Below, piece by piece: positions 56,013 to 64,000 of a DNA stretch of 64,000 nucleotides. The notes beneath the pieces were generated by a model. It was not told the DNA's origin and ran no database searches. It worked only from the letters and a program-made list of their open reading frames with translations. The DNA is from Pusillimonas sp. T7-7 (lineage in GTDB: Bacteria; Pseudomonadota; Gammaproteobacteria; Burkholderiales; Burkholderiaceae_B), in assembly GCF_000209655.1 (NCBI RefSeq), contig NC_015458.1, forward strand, positions 1,860,001 through 1,924,000, in the 5' to 3' direction. Position 1 is the stretch's first letter. Each line of letters opens with the position of its first letter. The position numbers and the translations under genes are program-made.

Positions 56013-56251
56013 CGTGCTTTTGGCTAGGTCCGCTAGCACGAACACAAACCTCCACTCCAGTGCATAAACATTACGGGTCCGGATACATGACAAAAATGTA
56101 ATGTGGCAGGCACTGAATTAACGACTTGAAACGTGTGCATATGTGGCATGATGGGATTTGGCCCAAATGTCCCTGGGACGCTAAGAGCATTTAGCCGTGC
56201 ATGCCGTGTGCAATGACCTTGTGCCCAGACCCTTAAAAGGTTTTTATCGCC
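56013..56251. other. Gap between leader copy B and the copper ATPase
   Basis: No gene is visible here. Near the right end, ACCTT (56216-56220) and AAGGT (56237-56241) form a weak dyad just before the ATPase start, reminiscent of but not matching a MerR/CueR operator. The base make-up becomes more AT-rich here, which may mark a junction between the plasmid-like leading region and other DNA. Confidence 0.35.
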
Positions 56252-58585
56252 ATGGCGCAGAACAGTTCTAGACACACTCATGATCGCAACATGAAGCAGC
56301 CCTCAAGCTTCCAACTCACCGATCCCGTGTGCGGTATGCAGGTAACAAAAGACTCACCACATCACGTTGAGCGTCAAGGGAAGTCATTCTTTTTTTGCAG
56401 CGCAAAGTGCTTGGAAACGTTCAAACGCGATCCTGAGAAGTTCCTTGCGCCAAAGAATGTAAACGAACCAGCTTTCGATCAAGCAGCTGCAGGCACCATC
56501 TATACCTGTCCAATGCACCCTGAGATTCGACAGGATCATCCAGGAAGCTGCCCGAAGTGCGGCATGGCGCTTGAGCCGCTGATGCCCAGTCTCGACGATG
56601 ACAATCCAGAATTGAAGGATTTCACGCGCCGATTCTGGTGGACCTTGCCATTCACCATTATTGTCACCGTGTTGGCCATGTTCGGCCACCAATTGGGCTG
56701 GTTCAGCATGACCGCCCAAACCTGGATTGAACTGGTGCTATCGATACCAGTGGTGCTGTGGGCGGGGCAGCCGTTCTTCGTGCGCGGGTGGCAGTCGGTG
56801 ATCAATCGCAGCCCCAATATGTGGACACTTATTGGTCTGGGTACAGCGGCTGCATTCATCTATAGCGTTGTCGCGACAGTCACCCCAGGAGTTTTTCCCG
56901 AAACGTTCATGTCCATGGGCCGTATCGCCGTTTACTTTGAAGCGGCGGTGGTTATTATCTCGTTGACGCTGTTTGGCCAGATGCTCGAGCTTCGAGCACG
57001 TTCGCAGACGTCAGCTGCCATCAAATCACTGTTGGGGCTCGCACCTAAAACAGCCCGCCGTATCAACACGGATGGATCAGAAGAAGATGTGCCGCTGACG
57101 CATGTCCATGAAGGCGATCGCTTGCGTGTACGCCCTGGGGAGAAAGTTCCCGTAGATGGTCTGGTGGAAGACGGTGCCAGTTCTCTGGACGAATCCATGC
57201 TCACGGGCGAACCACTGCCAGTAAGCAAGCGCCCTGGCGACAAAGTGATCGGCGCGACGATGAACACGTCCGGCTCGCTAGTAATTAGAGCTGAAAAGGT
57301 CGGCTCGGCCACGGTACTCTCGCAGATCGTCCAACTCGTCGCCCAAGCGCAGCGTTCTCGCGCACCCATGCAACGCATGGCGGATCAGGTCGCGGGTTAT
57401 TTTGTGATGTCGGTCGTGGTCATTGCTATCGTCACCTTATTCGTTTGGGGCATCTTTGGCCCTCAACCGAGCTGGGTGTACGGCTTGATCAACGCTGTGG
57501 CCGTGCTGATCATAGCCTGCCCATGTGCCCTGGGCTTGGCCACGCCCATGTCCATCATGGTGGCCACCGGTCGTGGCGCCACCCAGGGGGTGCTTTTTCG
57601 CGATGCAGCAGCCATCGAAAACTTTCGCAAGGTCGATACCCTCATTGTTGATAAGACCGGCACATTAACCGAAGGCCGGCCCGCGTTCGAGCAGGCCATT
57701 CCCGCAGGTGACACGGAGGCCGACGAGGTGCTTCGTTTGGCGGCAAGCCTTGATCAGGGCAGCGAACACCCCTTGGCCGATGCTATTGTCAAAGCAGCGC
57801 GGGAGCGCGGTTTAAACCTAAGCGCTGTAAACGACTTCGAATCAGGTAGCGGTATCGGGGTACGTGGCCAGGTCGAGGGCAAACGCCTTGCTTTGGGCAA
57901 TACTGCCTTGATGGATCAAGAAAACGTTGATGTCTCGATCATGACCAGTAGCGCTGAATCGTTGCGCGCCAAGGGTGCGAGTGTCATGTACCTAGCAACA
58001 GACGGTCAATTAATGGGCTTGCTGGCTGTCTCTGATCCAATCAAGAAAAGCACACCGGAAGCCGTAAAGGATCTCAAGGCGGCTGGCATCCGCGTCATCA
58101 TGGCAACGGGCGACGGCGTTTCAACGGCTAAAGCCGTGGCGGAACAACTAGGCATTGACGAGGTTCACGGTGAAGTGAAGCCGGCCGACAAGCTGGATTT
58201 GGTCAGCAAACTTCAAGCCGAAGGCCGAATTGTCGCGATGGCCGGCGACGGCATTAATGACGCCCCTGCCCTGGCCAAGGCGAATGTGGGCATTGCGATG
58301 GGCACCGGAACCGACGTGGCGATGAACAGCGCACAGGTCACCCTGGTCAAAGGGGACTTGCGCGGGATCTCGATTGCACGCCACCTGTCGGACGCAACAA
58401 TCACCAATATGAAGCAGAACCTGGGCTTCGCATTCGTTTATAACGCGCTTGGCGTACCACTGGCTGCCGGGGTCTTGTACCCATTTGTGGGCCTGCTGCT
58501 TTCACCCATGTTCGCTGCACTGGCGATGAGCCTGAGTTCAGCATCGGTCGTGTTCAATGCCCTTAGACTGCGCAAGTCGGTATGA
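56252..58585 (+). CDS. Copper-type P1B ATPase with YHS and heavy-metal-binding N-terminus
   Basis: This is a 777-residue inner-membrane ATPase that would export Cu(I) or Ag(I). The N-terminus has a YHS domain (DPVCGMQV ... [19 protein letters not shown]). It is followed by a second metal-binding motif, [27 protein letters not shown], instead of classic CxxC HMA domains. The core has the transport motif [11 protein letters not shown], the phosphorylation site [15 protein letters not shown] in [18 protein letters not shown] and the Cu-type [18 protein letters not shown] 56252 gives the longest product; ATG 56291 is possible. No copper regulator or chaperone is adjacent. It converges with the LysR gene. 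Confidence 0.92.
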   Translation: MAQNSSRHTHDRNMKQPSSFQLTDPVCGMQVTKDSPHHVERQGKSFFFCSAKCLETFKRDPEKFLAPKNVNEPAFDQAAAGTIYTCPMHPEIRQDHPGSCPKCGMALEPLMPSLDDDNPELKDFTRRFWWTLPFTIIVTVLAMFGHQLGWFSMTAQTWIELVLSIPVVLWAGQPFFVRGWQSVINRSPNMWTLIGLGTAAAFIYSVVATVTPGVFPETFMSMGRIAVYFEAAVVIISLTLFGQMLELRARSQTSAAIKSLLGLAPKTARRINTDGSEEDVPLTHVHEGDRLRVRPGEKVPVDGLVEDGASSLDESMLTGEPLPVSKRPGDKVIGATMNTSGSLVIRAEKVGSATVLSQIVQLVAQAQRSRAPMQRMADQVAGYFVMSVVVIAIVTLFVWGIFGPQPSWVYGLINAVAVLIIACPCALGLATPMSIMVATGRGATQGVLFRDAAAIENFRKVDTLIVDKTGTLTEGRPAFEQAIPAGDTEADEVLRLAASLDQGSEHPLADAIVKAARERGLNLSAVNDFESGSGIGVRGQVEGKRLALGNTALMDQENVDVSIMTSSAESLRAKGASVMYLATDGQLMGLLAVSDPIKKSTPEAVKDLKAAGIRVIMATGDGVSTAKAVAEQLGIDEVHGEVKPADKLDLVSKLQAEGRIVAMAGDGINDAPALAKANVGIAMGTGTDVAMNSAQVTLVKGDLRGISIARHLSDATITNMKQNLGFAFVYNALGVPLAAGVLYPFVGLLLSPMFAALAMSLSSASVVFNALRLRKSV

Positions 58586-58641
58586 CTAGGGAGGGTAACG
58601 TGCCGCCGGTCAGCGAAGCACCAATTGAGCTATTCGCTCGG

Positions 58642-59553
58642 TCAAGACATCAGTGCAGTCAGTTGGCTCATATCCGTTGCAAGCTGCGTACGCATTGCAG
58701 AGATGAACGTCTGCATGAACGCTGTGAGTTGCGTTCCCGCTGGAAAGGCTAGAATGCCGGTGAATACCACCTGTTCGGAAAAGGGGCGGAGCACAATGCC
58801 ACGCTGAGCGTAATCCAAAGCCGTCACCGGACTTACCAAGCCAAGGCCCACGCCCTGCTGCACAAGTTCGCATACGCTGACCGAGTAAGGAGTTTCGACC
58901 ACTACGGACGGCACGACAGAGTGTTTATCCAGCACACTCTGCAGCTGACGACGCGAAGTGTCCTCGGGATTGAGTGCAATAAAGGCTTGGCCGTTCAGAT
59001 CCTGGGGCTTGATCACCGGTTTGCATGACAGCGAATGAGAAGCGGGTATGGCGATAACCCCATCCAAGCGACTGAAAATCGAGTGTTCCAAACCAATGGT
59101 CGACACTTCGTCCGCCATAAGCCCTAGATCACACTGCCCCGACAAGAGTCGCTCGCGGACCTCGCGGGAGCTCATGATTTGCAAGGACACCGTACGCTGC
59201 TCCGCCAGCAATTTCATATTACGCAAGACGCGCGGTAGAAAACCTACGCCCAAAGCAGGCAAGCTGGCGACATTTAGGCGGCCTCCAGTGAACTGACGCA
59301 AGCTACGTAAACGGTGCTCAATCACATCTAATCCAACAAAGCATCGATCCACCTCAATTAACAAGGCCTGAGCCGCCGGCGTGGGCTGTAGCCTGCCCCG
59401 CATCCTGAGAAAGAGAACAATTCCGGCATGTTGCTCTAACCGCCGCAATGCCTGACTAATTGCAGGCTGCGACACGCCCATCAGCTTGGCCGCCTTGCTT
59501 GCCGTACCCGAAGTCATGACCGTACGAAAAACCTCAATCTCTCTTAGCAACAT
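58642..59553 (-). CDS. LysR-family transcriptional regulator
   Basis: This is a 303-residue regulator. The N-terminal helix-turn-helix covers about residues 1-60 (LREIEVFRTVMTSGTASKAAKLMGVSQPAISQALRRLEQHAGIVLFLR). The rest is a periplasmic-binding-protein-like effector domain (GGRLNVASLPALGVGFLPRVL, CDLGLMAD, VVVETPYSVSVCELVQQGVGLGLVSP). It is divergent from the PLP-lyase gene with a short intergenic region holding a LysR-type dyad, so it likely controls that gene and the transporter downstream. The inducer is unknown; a sulfur amino acid is a guess from context. Confidence 0.9.
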   Translation of the reverse strand: MLLREIEVFRTVMTSGTASKAAKLMGVSQPAISQALRRLEQHAGIVLFLRMRGRLQPTPAAQALLIEVDRCFVGLDVIEHRLRSLRQFTGGRLNVASLPALGVGFLPRVLRNMKLLAEQRTVSLQIMSSREVRERLLSGQCDLGLMADEVSTIGLEHSIFSRLDGVIAIPASHSLSCKPVIKPQDLNGQAFIALNPEDTSRRQLQSVLDKHSVVPSVVVETPYSVSVCELVQQGVGLGLVSPVTALDYAQRGIVLRPFSEQVVFTGILAFPAGTQLTAFMQTFISAMRTQLATDMSQLTALMS

Positions 59554-59575
59554 ATATAACCTCTACTTCTAGACC

Positions 59576-59596
59576 AATAACATAATGGAAGTTATT
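59576..59596. promoter_or_regulatory. LysR-type operator dyad
   Basis: AATAAC (59576-59581), nine bases, then GTTATT (59591-59596) form a perfect inverted repeat matching the T-N11-A LysR binding pattern. It lies 23 bp from the regulator's start and 30 bp before the lyase ATG. A possible -10 (TATACT, 59614-59619) follows with a poor -35 overlapping the dyad, as expected for an activator-dependent promoter. Confidence 0.6.
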
Positions 59597-59626
59597 TCTT
59601 ATAGCTATAAAACTATACTTCGATTT

Positions 59627-60823
59627 ATGAAAAACGCTACAGCCGCTCATCTAGCCGTTCAACGCAAATATCTCACTGGCTTCTCAAGCCTGTCGCCCGC
59701 TGTCTGGAGGGCGTCAACGATTACCTTCTCAAGCCTGGATGAATTCGTGGCTCGTAAATCGCGATTACCGGATGGCTATACCTATGGAACTACCGGCACG
59801 CCGACCCACCGTGAGCTGGAGGCGCGCATCGCTGCATTGGACAAGGCAAGCCATTGCGTGGTGCTGCCTTCAGGACAGGCTGCGATAAGCCTTGTCATGC
59901 TCACCATGTTGAAAGCCGGGGATCATCTTCTTATTACGGATTCCGCCTACGGCCCAGCACACGATTTCGCGACGCACCTTACACACATGGGCGTGGAGGT
60001 GGAGCGCTACGATCCGTGTATAGGGTCGGGGATCGCAGACCTCATCCGATCTAATACCCAGCTGATATGGTTGGAGTCACCGGGTACTGTCACGATGGAG
60101 GTGCAGGACGTGCCCGCCATTGTTTCACAGGCTCGCTCGCACGGAATCAGGACCGCAATCGACAACAGTTGGGCTAGTTCTTTGTATTTTTCGCCGCTAT
60201 CGCTTGGCGTGGATCTGTGTATCCAGGCCTGCTCCAAGCACATGGGTGGTCACTCCGACTTGCTTATGGGTTCCGTTAGCACAAACGATATTGCACTACA
60301 CACCGCACTACGTGCTTTGCAGGCGACCATGGGGCAAGCGGTTAGCGCTGAAGATTGCTTTCTTGTCCAACGCGGGCTAGATACCATGACTTTGCGGCTT
60401 GAGGCCCAATCCGTCAAGGCATTACGTCTTGCAGAGCATTTGCAGCGGCATCCCATGGTTCGAGAAGTGCTCCATCCCGCACTAAGTACCTTCAAAACAC
60501 ATAGCTTGTGGCAAGATCAGTTTAGCGGTAGCGGCAGCCTTTTTTCCTTAGTGCTACAGGATGCGCCTCTGGACGCTTTCCGCGCCATGTTCGGCTCGTT
60601 TCGTCACATTGCCATTGGCGCAAGCTACGGCGGGCTTCACAGCCTCGCAGCCTTTTATCACGCACAACAGCAGACCAGCCGCCTCTTTCCCAGTATCCAG
60701 GCACCTATTATTCGTCTTGCCATTGGCCTGGAAGACTACAGCGTCCTTGCTACCGAGCTAAACCAATCGCTGGAAACGTTCGAATCGGTTTGTATCGATA
60801 GCGCAAAGAGCGGCGCTAAATAG
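59627..60823 (+). CDS. Cys/Met-metabolism PLP-dependent enzyme (cystathionine beta-lyase-like)
   Basis: This is a 398-residue fold-type I PLP enzyme of the Cys/Met metabolism family. It has YTYGTTGTPTHRELEARIAALDKA, the PLP loop LPSGQAAISLVMLTML, AIDNSWASSLYFSPLSLGVDLCIQACSKHMGGHSDLLMGSV with the Schiff-base lysine in SKHMGGHSD, and the C-terminal IRLAIGLEDYS. Cystathionine beta-lyases (MetC) share these features and cleave C-S bonds of cystathionine or cystine. No other methionine gene is near; the neighbours are an amino-acid importer. ATG 59627 fits the family; ATG 59585 lies inside the presumed operator. Confidence 0.85.
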   Translation: MKNATAAHLAVQRKYLTGFSSLSPAVWRASTITFSSLDEFVARKSRLPDGYTYGTTGTPTHRELEARIAALDKASHCVVLPSGQAAISLVMLTMLKAGDHLLITDSAYGPAHDFATHLTHMGVEVERYDPCIGSGIADLIRSNTQLIWLESPGTVTMEVQDVPAIVSQARSHGIRTAIDNSWASSLYFSPLSLGVDLCIQACSKHMGGHSDLLMGSVSTNDIALHTALRALQATMGQAVSAEDCFLVQRGLDTMTLRLEAQSVKALRLAEHLQRHPMVREVLHPALSTFKTHSLWQDQFSGSGSLFSLVLQDAPLDAFRAMFGSFRHIAIGASYGGLHSLAAFYHAQQQTSRLFPSIQAPIIRLAIGLEDYSVLATELNQSLETFESVCIDSAKSGAK

Positions 60824-60883
60824 TTTTGAATGATCGCATACACAGAGCTGCGGTCGCCCTTCCAACTCTAAGGAGACAAGAGA

Positions 60884-61783
60884 ATGAAACGCCTATGGAT
60901 CTTTATTTCCGCGGCAACCATTGCATTATCAGCGGCTGCCCCCATCCAGGCCCAGGACAGGGCCACGACACTGAAAAAAGTTGAACAGACGGGAACGTTT
61001 ACAGTAGGTACGCGCGCTGCATCAATCCCTTTCAACTACCTGGATGATAACAACCAACAAAGCGGATTTGCTTGGGAAATCACACAGCGTGTGGCCGACA
61101 AAGTGAAAGAAACCGTGGCGCGCGATGACATTCAAGTACGTCCAATGGAAGTCACGCCTCAAACGCGTATTCCACTTGTGGCCAATCAAACAGTGGATCT
61201 GGAGTGCAGCTCTACTACACACAATCGGGAGCGTGAGAACCAAGTAAGTTTCTCAACTTCTTTCTTCATCGTAGGCACCCGCATGCTGACGCTGGCCAAC
61301 TCACCCATCAAGAACTGGGAAGACTTGGCGGGTAAAAACGTCGTCGTCAGCGCAGGAACAACCGCAGAGCGCTTGCTGCGTAAAGTAAATGACGAAAAAA
61401 AATTGCGGGTGAACATCATACTTAGTAAAGATATCGACAACACCTTTATGACTGTGGATACGGGCAGGGCCGATGCAGCCATGATGGACGACATGGTTCT
61501 GTACAGTCTAATCGCTCGATCGCCCGACCCTAAAAAATGGAAAGTAGTCGGAGAGGTATTGCAACCTGAAGCCTACGGTTGCATGCTTCGTAAGGACGAC
61601 ACTGAGTTTAAAGAATTGGTCGATAACGTGATTACCGGCATGATGAATTCCGGTGAGATGGCTAAGCTTTATGGCAAATACTTCACTAGCCCGATTAAAG
61701 TGCGTGGTGGGTTCAACATTAACGCACCCATGTCGCCTGTAATACAGGACCTGTTCGCCAATCCGAACGACAAAGTGTTGTAA
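60884..61783 (+). CDS. Polar amino-acid ABC transporter, periplasmic binding protein (GltI-like)
   Basis: This is a family 3 solute-binding protein of 299 residues. The signal peptide ends in PIQAQ at about residue 23. The mature protein has GTFTVGTRAASIPFNYLDDNNQQSGFAWEITQRVADKV, LVANQTVDLECSSTTHNRERENQVSFSTSFF and AAMMDDMVLYSL, close to the glutamate/aspartate-binding type. The substrate cannot be fixed from sequence; the neighbouring C-S lyase could point to a sulfur-containing amino acid. It has AAGGAGAC 9 bases upstream and is followed 4 bp later by a permease gene. Confidence 0.9.
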   Translation: MKRLWIFISAATIALSAAAPIQAQDRATTLKKVEQTGTFTVGTRAASIPFNYLDDNNQQSGFAWEITQRVADKVKETVARDDIQVRPMEVTPQTRIPLVANQTVDLECSSTTHNRERENQVSFSTSFFIVGTRMLTLANSPIKNWEDLAGKNVVVSAGTTAERLLRKVNDEKKLRVNIILSKDIDNTFMTVDTGRADAAMMDDMVLYSLIARSPDPKKWKVVGEVLQPEAYGCMLRKDDTEFKELVDNVITGMMNSGEMAKLYGKYFTSPIKVRGGFNINAPMSPVIQDLFANPNDKVL

Positions 61784-61787
61784 AGCA

Positions 61788-62522
61788 ATGCAGTACTCAT
61801 GGGATTTTTTGATCTATTTCAAGCCTTCACTTACCGGTGAAGGATATTACTGGGAATTGATCTTACAGGGGCTGAGCCGCACTGTCTTTTTGTCGCTGCT
61901 CTCATGGGTGCTGGCATTAAGTCTGGGTACTGCTTTGGGTATTGCACGCACACTACCTGTTCGCTGGCTGAGCTTGCCTGCGGCAGTATTCGTGCATTGC
62001 TTTCGCAACACCCCTCTACTGGTCCAAGTGTTCCTTTGGTTCTACGTTGTCCCGGAATTGCTACCGAGCGAATGGGGCACCGCGATCAAACGGATGGATC
62101 CCACATTAGGGCAGTTCCTGACCGTTCTTATCGCCCTCTCGTTATACACGGCAGCCAAAGCAGCGGAAGTCATCCGCTCAGGAATACAAGCGGTAAGCAT
62201 CGGCCAGAAGCAAGCAGCTTCAGCTCTTGGGCTTACAGAGCCTGGTTCGTATCGTCATGTCATCCTGCCTCAGGCATTTCGCATCATTATGCCGCCCCTT
62301 ACCTCTGACTTCCTGAATGTGTTCAAAAACTCCTCAGTCGCGCTGACTATAGGTTTCATGGAGCTCACTGGTCAAACACGCCAGATCGGGGATTTCAGCT
62401 CCCAGCCGTTTGAAGCATACATTGCCGCAACCGTCATATATACACTCGTCACCCTTTCAGTCATCTGGTTTATGCGACGTATCGAGAAGGCCACGCGTAT
62501 TCCTGGCTATTGGGGAGCCTAA
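61788..62522 (+). CDS. Amino-acid ABC transporter permease (GltJ-like)
   Basis: This is a 244-residue inner-membrane permease of the His/Glu/Gln family. It has five or so helices and the cytoplasmic EAA loop EVIRSGIQAVSIGQKQAASALGLTEPGSYRHVILPQAFRIIMPPL, which contacts the ATPase. It pairs with the second permease that begins 4 bp downstream. The ATG is at 61788, directly after the binding-protein stop. Confidence 0.92.
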   Translation: MQYSWDFLIYFKPSLTGEGYYWELILQGLSRTVFLSLLSWVLALSLGTALGIARTLPVRWLSLPAAVFVHCFRNTPLLVQVFLWFYVVPELLPSEWGTAIKRMDPTLGQFLTVLIALSLYTAAKAAEVIRSGIQAVSIGQKQAASALGLTEPGSYRHVILPQAFRIIMPPLTSDFLNVFKNSSVALTIGFMELTGQTRQIGDFSSQPFEAYIAATVIYTLVTLSVIWFMRRIEKATRIPGYWGA

Positions 62523-62526
62523 CCAA

Positions 62527-63210
62527 ATGGACTATTCTTTCGATTGGGGGACGCTCGTAAGAGGATGGCCGTTCATACTCGACGGCATGGCAACGACTGC
62601 CCTTCTCGTAAGCGTGGGTATGATGCTCGGCATCGCGCTAGGGGTCGTTTTGGCACTCGCCCGCTTGTTCGGCCCACGGTGGGTCTCTCTGGCGGCAGCG
62701 TTCTATGTCAATCTATTTCGTGCGATTCCGCTTATCCTCACCATTTTTTGGTTCTTCTTTCTGGTGCCGTTTGTTTTACGGGCAGTCACAGGAAATCCCT
62801 ATGCTGGCGTCGGACCAATCTACGCAGCGCTGTCTGCATTCGTTTTAGCCGAAGCAGCCTATTATTGCGAAATTGTTCGTGCCGGCATCAACAGTGTGCG
62901 CAAAGGGCAGATGCAGGCCGCAATAGCCTTGGGGCTGACTCGTTGGCAAGCACTCCGGCATGTCGTTCTGCCGCAGGCATTCCACAATATGACGCCTTCG
63001 CTGATCAACCAGACTATTGCTCTACTCAAAGACACTTCACTTGTATATGTAATCAGCCTGAATGATTTTCTCGGCGCCGCTACCAAAGTTGCCCATCGTG
63101 ATGGCACGTTGGTAGAGATGTACTTATTTGTCGCTGTTACCTATTTAGCCCTCTGCTCATTTGGCGTTTGGCTGGTCAATATATTGAAGAAGAAACAGGC
63201 GGCTTCGTAG
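62527..63210 (+). CDS. Amino-acid ABC transporter permease (GltK-like)
   Basis: This is the second permease of the heteromeric importer, 227 residues. The EAA loop EIVRAGINSVRKGQMQAAIALGLTRWQALRHVVLPQAFHNMTPSLINQ is conserved. The frame extends upstream across the end of the first permease gene, but ATG 62527 (MDYSFDWGTLVRGWPF) gives the standard N-terminus of these proteins. It is followed 24 bp later by the ATPase gene. Confidence 0.92.
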   Translation: MDYSFDWGTLVRGWPFILDGMATTALLVSVGMMLGIALGVVLALARLFGPRWVSLAAAFYVNLFRAIPLILTIFWFFFLVPFVLRAVTGNPYAGVGPIYAALSAFVLAEAAYYCEIVRAGINSVRKGQMQAAIALGLTRWQALRHVVLPQAFHNMTPSLINQTIALLKDTSLVYVISLNDFLGAATKVAHRDGTLVEMYLFVAVTYLALCSFGVWLVNILKKKQAAS

Positions 63211-63234
63211 CCGCTGCTTTAGAAGGTCAGAAAC

Positions 63235-63969
63235 ATGATAGAGCTAAACAACGTCTCCAAATGGTATGGCGAATTCAAAGTACTGGATCAATGCAGTACC
63301 AGCGTGGCAACAGGTGAAGTCGTAGTGGTGTGCGGGCCGTCGGGTTCAGGGAAATCGACGCTGATCAAAACGATCAATGCGCTTGAGCCCCTTCAGCAAG
63401 GCGAAATATACATCGACGGTAAAGTCGTCCACGGCCCTTCAACCAATCTGCCGGCGTTACGGGCACGCGTCGGGATGGTGTTTCAGCACTTTGAGCTGTT
63501 TCCCCATATTTCGGTCATGCAAAACTTAACGCTAGCGCAAGAAAGAGTGTTGGGCAGAAGCACGGAAGAAGCAAAGGTAAGAGGTGTGGCTCTTTTAGAC
63601 CGGGTCGGTTTGGGGAACCACGCCGATAAGTTTCCAGGGCAGCTATCGGGCGGGCAACAACAGCGCGTAGCTATTGCCCGGGCGCTGGCCATGGACCCTA
63701 TCGTTATGTTGTTCGACGAGCCGACCTCCGCATTGGATCCGGAGATGGTCGGCGAGGTTCTCGACGTCATGGTTGGACTGGCTCGGGAAGGCATGACCAT
63801 GATCTGTGTCAGTCACGAAATGGGCTTTGCGAAAGAAGTCAGCGACCGCGTTATTTTCATGGATCAAGGCCGCATTGTGGAGGATTGCTCCACAGACCAT
63901 TTTTTTAGGCAAACGCAGACGCTTTCGGCACGTGCTCAGGATTTTCTTTCGAAGATTTTGTCTCATTAA
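63235..63969 (+). CDS. Amino-acid ABC transporter ATP-binding protein (GltL-like)
   Basis: This is a 244-residue ATPase that drives the importer. It has Walker [10 protein letters not shown], the Q loop [14 protein letters not shown], the signature [15 protein letters not shown], Walker [14 protein letters not shown] and the switch histidine in VSHEMGFA. It is the last gene of the binding protein-permease-permease-ATPase group. About 30 bp follow to the window edge, with no terminator visible. Confidence 0.95.
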   Translation: MIELNNVSKWYGEFKVLDQCSTSVATGEVVVVCGPSGSGKSTLIKTINALEPLQQGEIYIDGKVVHGPSTNLPALRARVGMVFQHFELFPHISVMQNLTLAQERVLGRSTEEAKVRGVALLDRVGLGNHADKFPGQLSGGQQQRVAIARALAMDPIVMLFDEPTSALDPEMVGEVLDVMVGLAREGMTMICVSHEMGFAKEVSDRVIFMDQGRIVEDCSTDHFFRQTQTLSARAQDFLSKILSH

Positions 63970-64000
63970 AGTGGACATTACACTCGCCAATCTTCTCCAG

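Noticed and set aside
30700..56100. An integrase or transposase expected for an integrated element
   Set aside because: I examined the products of all plausible frames and found no tyrosine or serine recombinase and no DDE transposase in the window, so the mode of integration remains unknown.
56216..56241. CueR/MerR operator before the copper ATPase
   Set aside because: The dyad is only five bases per arm, lacks the expected extended arms and 19-bp promoter spacing, and no MerR-family gene is nearby.

Overview
The window looks like a chromosomal stretch of a betaproteobacterium of the family Alcaligenaceae (Bordetella/Achromobacter/Pusillimonas relatives). This rests on the complete nuoA-N operon followed by a DUF2818 gene, the Bordetella-type porin ending in a C-terminal Phe, a TsaB-RimI fusion and the ompR/envZ pair. 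The genus is inferred from gene content and protein style, not from a marker gene.

Layout. (1) Positions 1-13.7 kb hold housekeeping genes: uracil-DNA glycosylase (cut by the window edge), a tsaB-rimI fusion, ompR-envZ, a 2-Cys peroxiredoxin, ispF-ispD, mfd, serB and a large MscS-family channel. (2) Positions 13.2-28.4 kb on the minus strand hold a DUF2818 membrane protein and the complete respiratory complex I operon, nuoA to nuoN. (3) Positions 28.5-30.7 kb hold a major porin, a truncated alpha-hydroxy-acid dehydrogenase remnant, two terminators and a tRNA-3'-end-like sequence that probably marks the left edge of inserted DNA. (4) Positions 30.8-51.2 kb carry a conjugative plasmid backbone on the plus strand. 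It has a TrwA-like ribbon-helix-helix protein, TrbM/KikA, VirB1-VirB11 (with three unknown genes between virB4 and virB5), a TrfA-type replication initiator with an iteron/DnaA-box origin, a StbABC-like set, a TrwB-like coupling protein and a TrwC-like MOBF relaxase. A sequence close to the IncW R388 nic site lies just after the relaxase gene. (5) Positions 51.5-56.0 kb are the presumed leading region, all on the minus strand: a long ParB-family protein, a 53-residue protein, a DUF3560 protein and a short RadC/JAB protein. DUF3560 and radC are each preceded by a diverged copy of the same ~365-bp non-coding leader. (6) Positions 56.2-64 kb hold a copper-type P1B ATPase and a LysR-controlled group: a PLP C-S lyase-like enzyme and a complete polar amino-acid ABC transporter.

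How it fits together. If the nic prediction is right, the transferred strand is the plus strand and enters the recipient from 51,176 rightwards. Every gene in 51.5-55.7 kb is then oriented so that the entering single strand is its transcription template. The two leader repeats keep a 7-bp hairpin at the same place with compensatory base changes. I propose they are single-stranded-DNA promoters analogous to Frpo of plasmid F; this is the most interesting inference in the window. No integrase, transposase, CRISPR array, rRNA or intact tRNA gene was found.
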